Source of the DNA: Porodaedalea pini
Taxonomy: Eukaryota; Basidiomycota; Agaricomycetes; Hymenochaetales; Hymenochaetaceae
NCBI GenBank assembly: GCA_002794775.1
Contig: NBAY01000032.1
Location: 480,162-544,161 of the forward strand
Length of the DNA: 64,000 nt
Direction of reading: 5' to 3'
The notes beneath the pieces were generated by a model. The model had not been told where the DNA came from, did not search any database, and saw only the letters and a program-made list of their open reading frames with translations. This document shows positions 33,200 to 44,334 of the stretch, one piece after another; positions within the stretch are counted from its first letter, which is position 1, and every line of letters starts with the position of its first letter. The position numbers were made by a program, and so were the translations under genes.

Positions 33200-33625
33200 T
33201 GTTAGGCGGGAGTCCGGGAGACGACTCGGACTGGGCAGGCCTCGGCTGACTGTCGTCTGGGACGTGCTATACTCAAGTGGGTACTCGGGACACGCTGTAC
33301 TCAGGCTAGGTCATCGCGGAGGTAAGAGGATTAATACAAGTCTAAACTAATACAGGGGGGACAAGTCTCACCTAGGTCGTCACGGAGGTAAGAGGAAAAG
33401 CAGAACAAGGAGTTCATGCAATTCCTGAGACCTTATATAGCGGCGACCGTGGGACTGTACTGTCTAAAGTTACATAAACGAACGGAATGGAACGAATGAA
33501 GGTCATGTGGGGGGAGTGTGGGAAATGATTGAAAAGACAATTAAATATAATGAAAAGGAGCGGTTAAAAGAAAAGAAATGGTAAAAGGGAAAATAAAAGA
33601 CAGGGTGAAAGTTCAAGTCCTAACA
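33200..33625 (-). repeat. Gy3 3' LTR (426 bp)
   Basis: Pairs with 39016-39441 and abuts the pol stop codon at 33626-33628. Confidence 0.92.
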
Positions 33626-36600
33626 TTACCCCCCCTTCAAGGCTGGGCGTCCCGACCAGCCATGATCGTGGTCAACTGGTTCGGTGTCGACGAAGTGTGG
33701 GCGAAGTCGTTGGCGAGGAATGTTGAGCTTTTGAGGGGCGCCGGGGTGTTTTTGATAGAATTCAGCGATCGCCTCCTTTGCATTTTTGCCAAAGTCTATC
33801 TCGGGCTGCCAAGTCGGTTCATTGTAGCCAACCCACTTGACGAGGTATTGAAGCTTCCCTTGGTGCAGACGTGAGTCTAGGACTTCCTCGATCTCGTACT
33901 CCTCCTCGTTGTCAATGATGTCAGGCGGCAGCAGTGCCGGTTGTTTCTGGCTCTCGAAGGATGGTTCAATGGCGGGTTTTAGCAGGGCCTCGTTGAAGAC
34001 CAGGTGGACCTTCTTCCAGCGCTTGGGGAGCTTGAGTTTGTACGCGCTAGCTCCCACCTTGTCAACGATTTCGAAGGGACCATACCATTTGTCAGCGAGT
34101 TTCTTCGTTGGCGAGTCTGTGCTGATGTTACGACCGTCAAGGAAAACCTTGTCTCCAGCCTTGTACTCCACCAAAGTCCCTGCCGTCCGGTCGTGGTAGC
34201 GCTTCATGTCATCCGCCGCCTTGACCAAGTTGTCCTTCGCAGCGCGATGAGTCTCCTTGATGTGTTTCGCGAATTCTTCCACTGACATGTTGGTAGACGA
34301 GGTTCATGTTGTGTCAAAGCTTAAGGGGTGACGTCCTGTGTTCGCATAGAAGGGGGACATTTTTGTCGCCGAGTGTTCGCAGTTGTTGTATGCGAACTCC
34401 GCGAGGGGGAGCCAGTCCTTCCAGTCCGATTGACGATGGTTGACGAAGAGTCGAAGATACTGTTCGAACTCTTGGTTAACGCGTTCCGTTTGACCATCCG
34501 TCTGTGGGTGATATGCCATGGACGGGTTGCCTTCGATGTGCAGGAGTTTGTACAGCTCCTTCATCATCGAAGCATCGAACTGCGTGCCTCGGTCGTGGAT
34601 GATCTTCTTCAGTAAGCCGTGGAGGCAGAAGACGTGGTCGCGGTACAGCTGGGCCATGCCTTCCGCCGACAACTTCGTCATCGTCGGGATTGCGTGCATC
34701 TGTTTCGAGAACCTATCAACGAAGATGCAGATCGCATTATGTCCCTTGGAGTCCGGGAGCTTCCCAATGAGATCGACCGTGATGATTTCCCAGGGGCCTT
34801 CTGGGACTGCGTTTGGGTGGAGTGGCCTTGATCTCGATGCCCTCAGAGCCTTTGTTTGCTGACAGCGATCACACCCTCGGACATACGCTCGGACGTCGGA
34901 GAACATTGACGTCCACCAGAAGTCTCGACGGACGAGCTCCACCATTTTTGACGCTCCTGGGTGTCCCGCCAGAACCGAGTCGTGACATTCCCACAATACA
35001 GCCTCCTTCATTGACGATGGCACGTACACCTTGCCTTTCATGCGCCACAACCCGTCGACGTCTGTCATTCCCATCGGCCTCTCCGACTTGTGTTGCGCCC
35101 TCTGCGCTTCACCCACTCTGTCCAACACCTCATCACGCGACGTCCTTACCACCCCACAATTCAGCCACTTGTCCTTGATGAACACAATGCCATCGTTGTC
35201 ATCCTTGCCCTCGTCATAGCCTGCCTTGCGTGACAGTAAGTCCGCTTTACCCATTGTCTTCCCTGACTTGTGTTTGAGGTGGAAGTCGAATTCCTCGAGC
35301 TCTGTCTGCCAGCGAGCTTGTCGATAGCTTAGCTTTTGCGCCAACCTGAAGTAGGTAAGGTTAGCGTGATCGGACCAGATCTCAATGGGATGACGGGCGC
35401 CGAGGAGGTATTGCCTCCACTCCTTGAGTGCCAAAACGATCGCAAGCATCTCCTTGTCATAGATCTCGTAGTTTCGTTCCGCCGGTAGGAGCGCTTCCGA
35501 CCTGTAGGCGACTACCCTCCACTTGCCTTCCTGCTTTTGCAACAACACTCCTCCAAGAGCGAAGTTTGACGAGTCCGCTTCAACGTGGAAAGGGCCCTCA
35601 TCATTTGCGATGGCCAGGACTGGAGGTGAGCAGAGACGTCGTCTCAACTCCTCAAACACCTCCTGCTGTTCGGTCTCCCATACCCAGTCCTTCTTGCCCA
35701 TCAGCAATGTCAGCGGATGGACTACCTTGCTGTAGTCCTTGATGAACCGTTGCAGCCAGTTGCCCATACCGAGGAATTGTTGCAGCTGTTTGATGTTTCA
35801 TGGGACGGGCCAGTCTGCGATTGCTTCTGTCTTTGCCGGGTCCGCTTTGATCTCGCCATTGCCGACGATGTGGCCAAGGTACTTCACCACTTTGGCGTCG
35901 AACTTGCACTTCTCCGGTTTCAGGTATAAGCCGTTCTCTCGCAGGATCTGAAGGACGCATCTCGATGTCTCGATATGTTCCTCGAGAGTTTGCGAGAGAA
36001 TCAGTATGTTGTCAAGGTAGATGATGATCAGGTTGTCATAGATCAGTCCTTTGAAGATGTGGTTGATGAAAGCTTGGAACGTCGCCGGTGCATTGCAAAG
36101 ACCAAAGAACATTACCGTTGGTTCAAAGAGGCCCATATTCGTACGAAATGCTGCCTTCCACTCATCGCCTTCACGGATCTGGACGTTGTAGTACCCCCAG
36201 CGAAGGTCAAGCTTAGTGATGTACTTCACTTTCTTAACCTTGTTGACGAGTTCGTTGATGAGAGGGAGGGGATACTTGTTCTTGATCGTACCGTCATTGA
36301 GCTTACGGTAATCCTGGATCGGGCGTAGCGATTTGTCGGCCTTCTTGATGAAGAAGAAAGGCGACACCATAGGTGATATAGACCTTCGGATGCGACCAGA
36401 CTTCAAGTTCTCGTCTAGGAAGTCCTTGAGCGACTGCTGCTCTGTTGGCGTGAGCGGGTAGATCTTGCAGTCACTGGGCTTGAAGTCGGGTTTCAGATCG
36501 ATGACGTGGTCCCATGGTCGGTGTTCAGGCAACTTCTCAAACCCCTTCTCCGAGAATATGTCGGCGTAGTCGTTGAGGTATGCGGGCCAGGACGCTTTGT

Positions 36601-37150
36601 CTATTCACACCTCTCTTACCCTTCTCATCTCCTTCATGTCCTCTTTCTCGATCGTGCACTCCTCCGGGCAACGGGTGAATTCAATCAAACCCGCCTTCCA
36701 GTCAACCTCTGGGTTGTGACGTCGAAGCCAATCATAACCAAGGAAGATGTTTGACGACACCAGCGATGTCACCGCAAGGACAATTCTCTCCCTGTGGTGC
36801 CCAATCATAAGCTCAACGTCGACGTATTCTTCGATCAAGCCGGCTTCATTGTGCGTGCCGTCAGCATTGAGCACTGCAAGGGGTCGAATGTATCGTTTGG
36901 TCTCCAACCCGTATCGCTCAACGAACCTCACGTTGATGCATGATCCTGTGCATCCCGAATCCACGAGGGCATGCGCATCCACCTCTCTCGTCTCACTCGC
37001 TACGCTGTATCCGACATTCAGGAGGAGGTCCAGCTGGCGTCCGCCAGTTCCCCTCATGAACAACTTCTCTTTGACGTCTTCTTCATTCACACCAGTAGGG
37101 TTTTCATAGTCGGAAAAGTCATCGACACCGTTTGCATCTAGATATTGTAC
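33626..37150 (-). pseudogene. Gy3 pol, one frame with four internal stops
   Basis: Segments 37090-36605 (protease, DSGCTGS), 36532-35798 (reverse transcriptase; one position in the catalytic box now reads YLDN), 35767-34304 (RNase H, integrase) and 34288-33626 (GPF motif, chromodomain) all share one reading frame. The intervening stops replace Arg before MDKASW, Arg in PVPRNLKQ, and a residue in TTQTSS. With YLDD changed to YLDN the enzyme would be dead even if the stops were read through. Confidence 0.9.
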
Positions 37151-37221
37151 AGGCGGTTGACTATATTTTAACGGATCCGAACTTGAAACCCTTGGAACTT
37201 CTCGGCCAGTTGCCCCGGTGG

Positions 37222-38413
37222 CTATGCCTGACCACTCGCAAAACCCTGCGAGTTGACGACCTCTTCGTCATCACCTTCTTCCTCCACATAGTCCTCCACA
37301 GTCAACCTCCGAGTGTCTACGACTTCCTCGAATGCCGATTCCTTCATCGCCCCTAGTTCGTCAGCGAGGAGGCAACGTTCGCTGGGTGCCATCATCTGCA
37401 GCATACGCTGCACAATTGTCTTCCCTTGCGGGCACGCATCCTTGAAGTGACCGAGCTGGCCACATATCCAGCACGCGCATCGGCATTGCACCTCATTCAT
37501 GGAGACATCCATCGGCTGGCCAGCTCCTCCGAACGTGACGCCTGTCGCATCGCGTTTGTCAACATGGGGGGCAGTCACCTGGCAACGAGCTGGGGGTCCA
37601 TTGTTGCTGCTGCGGGCGTGGAGGGGATGGGAAGGCGCAGCCTCATTGGATGGCGCGAATTTGTCGCTCGCCGTGGTCAATTTCAATCGCTTTCTTTTTC
37701 CAGTCTTCATACGTTGTCAGGACTGGCGTCGACCGTAGTACCCCTCTCACCACTTCGATGTTCATTGCCCGCTTCAGTCGATCACAGATGATGCTGTCGT
37801 CCGTTAAACCCGCTCTTGTGATGACGACGTCAAGATCCTGGAAGAACTCATCGGCGGTAAGGTCCTTCTGAACCTTAGTCCGGAATTTCGCCAGCACCTT
37901 TTCCTTCCGGTTCGGATCGTCGAACAAGGCGTCCAGGCGCTCTTGGAATCTCGTCCAGCTATCTGTGAAGGTTATGATGCCGGCCGTCGTTGATTCCTCT
38001 ACGTAATTCTGCGCCCACGTTGCTGCATTACCACCCTTCAAGTAGGAGAGCGCAACGTAGATTTTGCTTTCCGACGTGGGGTATCTGTTCGGGTTGGCTG
38101 AGACGAAGAGGAGGACCTCGCGCTTGAAGTCTAGATAGTCGTTGCCACCAGTGAATTCACGTGGCCGGGCGACGTCGATGTTGGGGGTCGGGGGGTTAGC
38201 TGCCGCAACCGGTGCTGGGGCGTTATTTGCCTGATGGGCAAAGGCGTTTGTGACGATGGCCATGATCTGTGCCATCTGATGTTGGCTAAAACCTTCTGCT
38301 GACATCGTGGGTTTGGGTGTGGGTGTTGAAGGTTCTGGGGGAGTCAGCGGTGAGGGGTCTCTGTTTGTTTCACGGTAAGGACCTGGGGTTGGTGGTAGGT
38401 TGACCGTAGACAT
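37222..38413 (-). pseudogene. Gy3 gag, frameshifted
   Basis: The capsid half (38413 to about 37643) and the nucleocapsid half (37710-37222, knuckle CWICGQLGHFKDAC) are in different frames, joined by a frameshift near 37650-37700. The end keeps the QGFASGQA tail and the slippery GGGTTTT at 37246-37240. Confidence 0.88.
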
Positions 38414-39015
38414 TGATGGCGCAGGCGATGATGGAGTGGCTGGGGGCCACCTGGCTCTCCTTCCGCATTCGTCTGACGAATACCAGCCGTGCCGGACTTC
38501 GCTCCACCAGATGTCGTGGGTGACGCCGCTATTGTTGGTCGTGACGTAGCCTGGTTGGTCTGGATCCCAACGGGCTGATGCAGGAAGGGCCCGTCGCTGT
38601 TCGTCGGTAAGATCTATCTTGGCGTTGGCGGAGGGATGGGGATCGGTTGTGCATTCGATCCGGGATTACGCCAACGTTGAACGGGTTTGTTGGCAAAGTT
38701 GATGATGAGGCGGTAGGATCCGAGCGAGATCACAAACGAGATTGTCATCGAAGTTTGTACTCGTCTGGTTACCCACGTCCACGTCAGGTGCGTGCTCCAC
38801 CAGAGGCTAATTCAGAGAGCCAGGGCCAGGAAAAGTCGGTTGGAATGTTTATGTAATACACGAACGTCCTAAAACGTCCGGGCAGGGTTGAGGGTTGTCA
38901 TTTATGGGGTTTACACGTCAAGTCCGTCGAGGGGAGTGCTCCTCTAGACCGAGTGAAGGCGAGTCGACAGCGACAACGTACGCTGGGGATGAGCCTGGGT
39001 GCGGTTCTGCTTTTA

Positions 39016-39441
39016 TGTTAGGCGGGAGTCCAGGAGACGACTCGGACTGGGCAGGCCTCAGCTGACTGTCGTCTGGGACGTGCTATACTCGAGCGGGTAC
39101 TCAGGACACGCTGTACTCAGGCTAGGTCATCGCGGAGGTAAGAGGATTAATACAAGTCTAAACTAATACAGGGGGGACGAGTCTCACCTAGGTCGTCGCG
39201 GAGGTAAGAGGAAAAGCAGAACAAGGAGTTCATGCGATTCCTGAGACCTTATATAGCGACGACCGTGGGACTGTACTGTCTAAAGTTACATAAACGAACA
39301 GAATGGAACAAATGAAGGTCATGTGGAGGGAGTGTGGGAAATGATTGAAAAGACAATTAAATATAATGAAAAGGAGCGGTTAAAAGAAAAGAAATGGTAA
39401 AAGGGAAAATAAAAGACAGGGTGAAAGTTCAAGTCCTAACA
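39016..39441 (-). repeat. Gy3 5' LTR (426 bp)
   Basis: Pairs with 33200-33625; followed on the inner side by the primer-binding site 39004-39014. Confidence 0.92.
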
Positions 39442-39446
39442 TCAGT

Positions 39447-39680
39447 AGGTGGAGTAACGCGCTCTGGTATTGGCGGTAGTGTTTGTTCAAAGTCGCACTC
39501 AAGTTGCGCTGGTGTGGCAGTAGATATGGGTGGAGTAGGAGTTTGAGTAGTGCCGCTGGTAGTTGCAGCTAGTTGTTCTCATGCCGCTGTTTGTGCACGA
39601 GTGCCAGTACTAGGGCCAGTAGCTGGTTGACCATGAGTAGGTTTGCTTGATCTTGGTGGACGAGTAGGAGGGTTTGACAT
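39447..39680 (-). pseudogene. Copia gag N-terminus, separated by Gy3
   Basis: ATG at 39680 opens a Pro/Thr-rich frame (MSNPPTRPPRSSKPTHGQ...) with one TGA at 39581-39579. It runs to the Gy3 insertion and continues in frame at 33194. Confidence 0.8.
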
Positions 39681-39717
39681 ACAATGGTGATGAGTGCGAT
39701 GAGTAGGAGGGAGCCAA

Positions 39718-39728
39718 GGCTCATAACC
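39718..39728 (-). promoter_or_regulatory. Copia primer-binding site, initiator-tRNA half type
   Basis: GGTTATGAGCC directly follows the 5' LTR on the minus strand. It is complementary to GGCTCATAACC, the anticodon stem-loop sequence of initiator methionine tRNA, as used by many Copia elements that prime with a half tRNA. Confidence 0.65.
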
Positions 39729-39942
39729 TCTTAGACGAGCAGAAAGTGGGACAAAGCTGTAGATTAGGGGCGAGAGTGCCCATCCTTATATACAGTACAA
39801 TTGAATAGTTTACTATAAAGAGTATAGTGAGCATATGGTGCATAGTCATATGAGCATATAGTCGGAGTTCTGGAAGTTGGTCATGTGACCAGTGATGGAT
39901 ATTTGCTCAGGCAAGTATCTGTCAGTTATTTATAGTTCAACA
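39729..39942 (-). repeat. Copia 5' LTR (214 bp)
   Basis: Pairs with 28585-28798 and borders the TCTTC target duplication. Confidence 0.92.
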
Positions 39943-40032
39943 TCTTCCGGTCTCACTAGAGCTGTTCTACTTCTTTGTCAACCAACTTGAGGCCAGTAAT
40001 GATGTCAAACTAACTCCCACAAATATTTCTTC

Positions 40033-40197
40033 CGGTCCAGGTCCGGTCCAGGGTCCAGCTCGGTCCAGAAAAATGGCAGGAGAGCTGGACCCTGGACCGG
40101 ACCACATCTGGACCTTAAGTGGACCGGACCACGGTCCGGTCCACTTAAGGTCCGGTCCAGGTCCGGTCCTGGGTCCAGCGGTCCATGGACCGGACAA
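40033..40197. repeat. Right subterminal GGTCCGG motif array of the hAT-like MITE
   Basis: Direct and inverted GGTCCGG/CCGGACC copies mirror the left array at 28162-28332, including a perfect local palindrome around 40109-40152. Confidence 0.7.
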
Positions 40198-40519
40198 CGG
40201 CAACTATACTCTGGTCACTCCGTGTTTCGCTACTTACAGCATTTTAATTATTCGACCTCCAGTTTACCTTGCGCAAGCTATTTGATACGGGCCGACACCA
40301 TACCAATCGTTTATAATGCTTTCAAAGAATAAGGATGACCTAACAGTCAGTCGTAGTTTTATTGAAATATCCTGAGGACACGCGTTGGAACGCGCAGTAA
40401 CGCGCCTGAGTCACGTGTACTGTCACGGATTGCTGTGCTCAAAATTTGATACGCGTCTGTTGACTCGCGCAGAGGACGAGCTGCGGTTGTGCTCCTTCCC
40501 TTATTTCCCTTCCACGGCC

Positions 40520-42901
40520 ATGACTAAGTACATTCTCGTCTCCGGAGGTGTTGTAAGCGGGATTGGGAAGGGTGTTATTGGTATGATTTACAAGTTGTCT
40601 TGATTTTAAAATCACTTGTGGACATGTGTTCGTAGCTTCCTCGACGGGTCTCCTGCTCAAGATGGCTGGCCTCAAAGTCACCGCGATCAAGATAGACCCT
40701 TACATGAATATAGATGCTGGGACAATGGCACCGACTGAGCATGGTGAAACATAGTCACTGGAGGAACTCGATCTACACGTATAAACTCACTTGTCGTTCA
40801 GGCGAGGTATATGTACTCAACGACGGCGGAGAGGTCGATCTTGATTTAGGAAATTACGAGAGATATCTAGATGTTACACTCACTCGTGACAACAACATCA
40901 CCACTGGGAAAATATACAGGGAGGTCATCGAACGCGAGGTGCGTGCAGACGTGCATGACATGTATGCACGGGACGTCTCATGCTGCACCGTTAGAGGAAA
41001 GGCGACTATCTCGGAAAGACGGTACAAATTGTGCCACACGTAACGAATTCCATTCAAGATTGGATAGAGCGCGTGTCTAAAATCCCTTCTGACAACACGG
41101 GCGAAGAACCAGATGTTTGTATCATCGAGGTCGGTTATTTGTTAATGGCGGATTGAGATCTTGCTTCTGAAGAATTCACTAGCTCGGAGGTACAGTAGGT
41201 GATATTGAGTCAGCGCCATTCATTGAGGCAATGCGACAATTCCAATTCCGCGTCGGACACGCCAATTTTGCGCTCATCCATGTGTCGATGGTGCCAGATA
41301 TGCACGGTGAGCAGAAAACGAAGCCGACACAGACGACTGTTCACCAATTGCGTGGCCTCGGATTGCTTCCCGATCTTGTATGTTATAAATTGCACTAATT
41401 ATCTTCAGTTAAGCGCTGCATTCTCATTTACATTTGGTAGATCGCTTGCCGTCTCATTGTGCCCAGTCCTCTACAGGCGGCAACGAAGCAGAAAATCAGC
41501 ATGTTCTGCCACGTCGGTGAGAACCAGGTTGTCGGTGTGCATGATGTATCGTCTCTATACCACGTTCCTCTCCTGCTCGAGTCGCAGGGCATTGTCACGT
41601 TCTTGCGGAAGCGCCTTGAACTTCCCGCAAGCAACCAATTGCCGAAAGCCATGATGGAGAAAGGACTGAGTCTGAGCAAGCGGTGGAAGGAGCTCACAAG
41701 GGGGCAAGAACGACTGTTTGATTCGGTCACGATCACACTCGTTGGAAAATACACCGTCCTCAAAGACTCGTACATGTCTGTCATTAAAGCGCTTGAGCAC
41801 TCTGCGTTCCGTTGCCACCGGAAACTTGAGATCAAGGTCAAGACTCATATTTTCATCCCTCAGTGAATACCAGCTCAATTGCAGTAGTGGGTCGAATCCT
41901 CAGATCTGGAGCCCGAGACGCAGGAGTCTCATCCTGTCAATTATCACGATGCTTGGCGTGCAGTCGTTGGTGCAAAGTAAGTGTTTTAACATCTGCTTAT
42001 TGAGCGCCCAAAAAATGAAACTCTGTGCCTTAGCGGCATCCTCATTCCTGGTGGGTTTGGCCAGCGCGGTACAGAGGGTATGGTACAGGCCGTGAAGTGG
42101 GCGCGCGAGCAGAAGATTCCTTTCCTCGGGATCTGTCTCGGCTTCCAGGTCGCGGTCATGGAATGGGCACGTAATGTCATGGGTGTCGCAAGTTAGTTTG
42201 CACTTCGTCTCTGCTCCTTGTCTGTCTTGCTAGATGGATCATTCTCTTCCGCAGACGCCAACTCGGGCGAATTTTCCGGCGAGGACGAGAACTCCGTCGT
42301 CCTGTTCATGCCTGAAGGTTCGCGTACCCATATGGGTGGCACGATGCGCCTCGGGCTGCGGCCTACAGTCTTTATTAGTGACGAGAACGTGAATTCGAGA
42401 GTGCGTGCATTGTACGGCGGCGCAGATAAAATCTGGGAGCGCCACCGCCATCGGTACGAGGTCTCGCCTCGGTACGTGCAGCGTCTCGAGGAGAGCGGAA
42501 TGCGCTTCGTTGGAAAAGACGAGAAGGGCGAGCGTATGCAGGTGATGGAACTAGTCGGTGCGTCTGGGTCCTTTGCTTCTTTTCGTCGATGGAGTTGATC
42601 TAAACCTGGTCCCAAATCAGACCACCCATACTTCGTTGGACTGCAGGCACATCCGGAATTCTGCTCGAGGCCGTTGAACCCGTCACCGCCATTCCTCGGA
42701 TTTGTTGCTGCAGCCTGCGGGCCGCAGGAGCTCGCAGAGCAATGCGAGCTGCAAAGGAAAGAATTCGTGCCACCGCACCCGGCGGGCGCAATGCTCGACG
42801 AGGCAAGCATCATCCGGGGTCAAGGAAAAGAGGGTAAGCTCGTCGACGCTGATGGGCCCGTAGCTGGTGACAAGGAAAATGCCACTCCTGGGGCCACATA
42901 G
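40520..42901 (+). CDS. URA7: CTP synthase
   Basis: It makes CTP from UTP, ATP and glutamine in the cytosol, the last step of de novo pyrimidine nucleotide synthesis. The multi-exon gene starts at ATG 40520 ([18 protein letters not shown], the synthetase P-loop) and ends at TAG 42901. Recognisable exons read [70 protein letters not shown] and [15 protein letters not shown]. The glutamine amidotransferase half has the nucleophile in FLGICLGFQ and the HPEF triad end near 42655. The tail is a poorly conserved hydrophilic extension. The first intron starts at 40580. All expected blocks are present, so it is probably functional. The symbol is by family. Confidence 0.93.
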
Positions 42902-43289
42902 ATCACGATACACAATCATCTGAACTGTTTGAAATAAGTAGATATTTATGCTTCATAAGTATGAGGAGATTGATATTTGTGTTGTTGTAACAATATAGAT
43001 TTTCGTTTGCCACGGGCACTTCAAGAATCTCATCGAGTCTTCAAGGCCGCGTGATGTCTGTCTGTCTCAACTCAACCATCAATCGTTGCAAGTGCGCGGC
43101 TCCGGCACTCGGCCTGCTGCCTCGCCGGTCTTTCTTGGGTTCTTAATCATCATCAACAGTATTAGTGCCTTCGGACAAGGCAGTTACAAGAGCTGTGCTG
43201 GGTGTAGATGCCCTTGCCCTTGGGGACGCGTTACGAGCTTGCTTCGATGATTGAACGAATTGACTGTATCCCTTCTTAAGTGACATATA
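42902..43289. other. Intergenic, nothing seen
   Basis: 3' flank of CTP synthase. No gene or repeat was recognised before the foldback element. Confidence 0.45.
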
Positions 43290-43962
43290 CAGTAGGCAAA
43301 AAAAGTATTGCAACACCTATAAAACATGTGTAACTCTGTCTGGCTTTGTTGTTTTTTGTTTACATGTATATGAAGCATCAGCCTACACTTAGTGCTGTAT
43401 ATACCACTTCAAATGAAAATGAAATGCTTAGAACAGCAGATGATATGTTCAGAAGTATAAAACTAGCATTTTTCAAGAGAGTCAACCAGCTTTTACTTTC
43501 CAAAGCCAAAGACAATACTAGATACATTCAGATAAACATAACAAGTTCCAATTAAAATGAAGTACATTGGTTAAGCCATTGCAGAGTTATAGATACATAA
43601 ACATGCCTTTATTTAGCCAAATTTGGCCAAAAAACCCCTCTGAAAGGGCTCCTTTATCTGCTGATATCTCCACAATGGCCAGACCAATGTAATTCATTTT
43701 AATTGGAACTTGTTATTTTTATCTGAATGTATCTAGTATTGTCTTTGACTTTGGAAATTAACAGCTGGTTGACTCTCTTGAAAAATGCTACTTTTATACT
43801 TCTGGACATATCATCTGCTGTTCTAAGCATTTCATTTTCATTTGAGGTGGTATATGCAGCACTAAGTGTAGGCTGATGCTTCATATACATGTAAACAAAA
43901 AACAAAAAGGCCAAACAGAGCAACACATGTTTTATGTGTTGCAATACTTTTTTTGCCTACTG
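43290..43962. mobile_element. Foldback MITE with arms of about 270 bp, TA target site
   Basis: It starts CAGTAGGCAAAAAAAGTATT and ends with the reverse complement, flanked by TA (43288-43289 and 43963-43964). The two halves are near-complete inverted copies with a centre of about 130 bp (43555-43690). There is no coding capacity. CAGT ends with TA duplication fit Tc1/mariner. Confidence 0.88.
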
Positions 43963-43964
43963 TA

Positions 43965-44334
43965 ACCATGAAGTCTGTATCCCATATCAGTGCCTCTACG
44001 TGCATAAAGCTGAGCCATAATTTATTTGTCTTGGGTGGATCCAGCAGGAACTTTTGCATGGTTTCAAACGGATCTAGACTCTTTTGTTGCATTTCCAGAA
44101 TGTTTATGCCTGAAAATGACAGTATTTGATCAATATCAACCATATTTCATCAGTATAGGTTTACTAACTCGAGCTCCCATGGACTTCTTAGCACATGTAT
44201 TTTGTAATGCATAGGGTTTAGGTCGGACACTTATGCATTACGACATTTTTAGTTCCATCACACTCAACCATACGTAGAAATTGTTATATAATACATGGTT
44301 TACGACTTACAAACTTGAGTAGTTGATTTCATTT
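43965..44334. other. Short intergenic stretch with possible decayed sequence
   Basis: A minus-strand frame over 44143-43965 reads as a plausible but unrecognised peptide ending in the MITE. It is too short to call. Confidence 0.3.

Larger units (their letters stand above)
33200..39441 (-). mobile_element. Ty3/Gypsy chromovirus Gy3, inserted in Copia gag
   Basis: The 426-bp LTRs (33200-33625 and 39016-39441) are flanked by TCAGT (33195-33199 and 39442-39446). Removing it restores the Copia gag frame (PPT then TELSEGE). Internal gag and pol belong to the same family as Gy2. LTR differences are mostly G/A transitions. It carries the self-priming pair (39004-39014 with 39212-39222). Confidence 0.94.
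28585..39942 (-). mobile_element. Ty1/Copia retrotransposon, interrupted by Gypsy Gy3
   Basis: The 214-bp LTRs (28585-28798 and 39729-39942) are nearly identical and enclose gag-pol in minus orientation. The flanking duplication is TCTTC (28580-28584 and 39943-39947). A polypurine tract (CTTGAAGGGGAG on the minus strand) lies next to 28799. Gag is split at TCAGT by Gy3 (33200-39441). The domain order protease, integrase, reverse transcriptase, RNase H is diagnostic of Copia. In-frame stops and frameshifts make it inactive, although its LTRs look young. Confidence 0.93.
28152..40208. mobile_element. hAT-like MITE (about 690 bp), split by a nested Copia element
   Basis: The left end TATAGTTGCCG(C) and right end CGGCAACTATA are inverted, and both are flanked by the 8-bp direct repeat CTCTGGTC (28144-28151 and 40209-40216), a hAT hallmark. 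After removing the Copia insertion and one TSD copy the element is about 690 bp, with no coding capacity. Dense GGTCCGG/CCGGACC motifs lie just inside each end. Confidence 0.85.

Noticed and set aside
43862..44143. 93-codon minus-strand ORF
   Set aside because: Half of it lies in the foldback MITE arm and the rest shows no family; too weak to call a gene.
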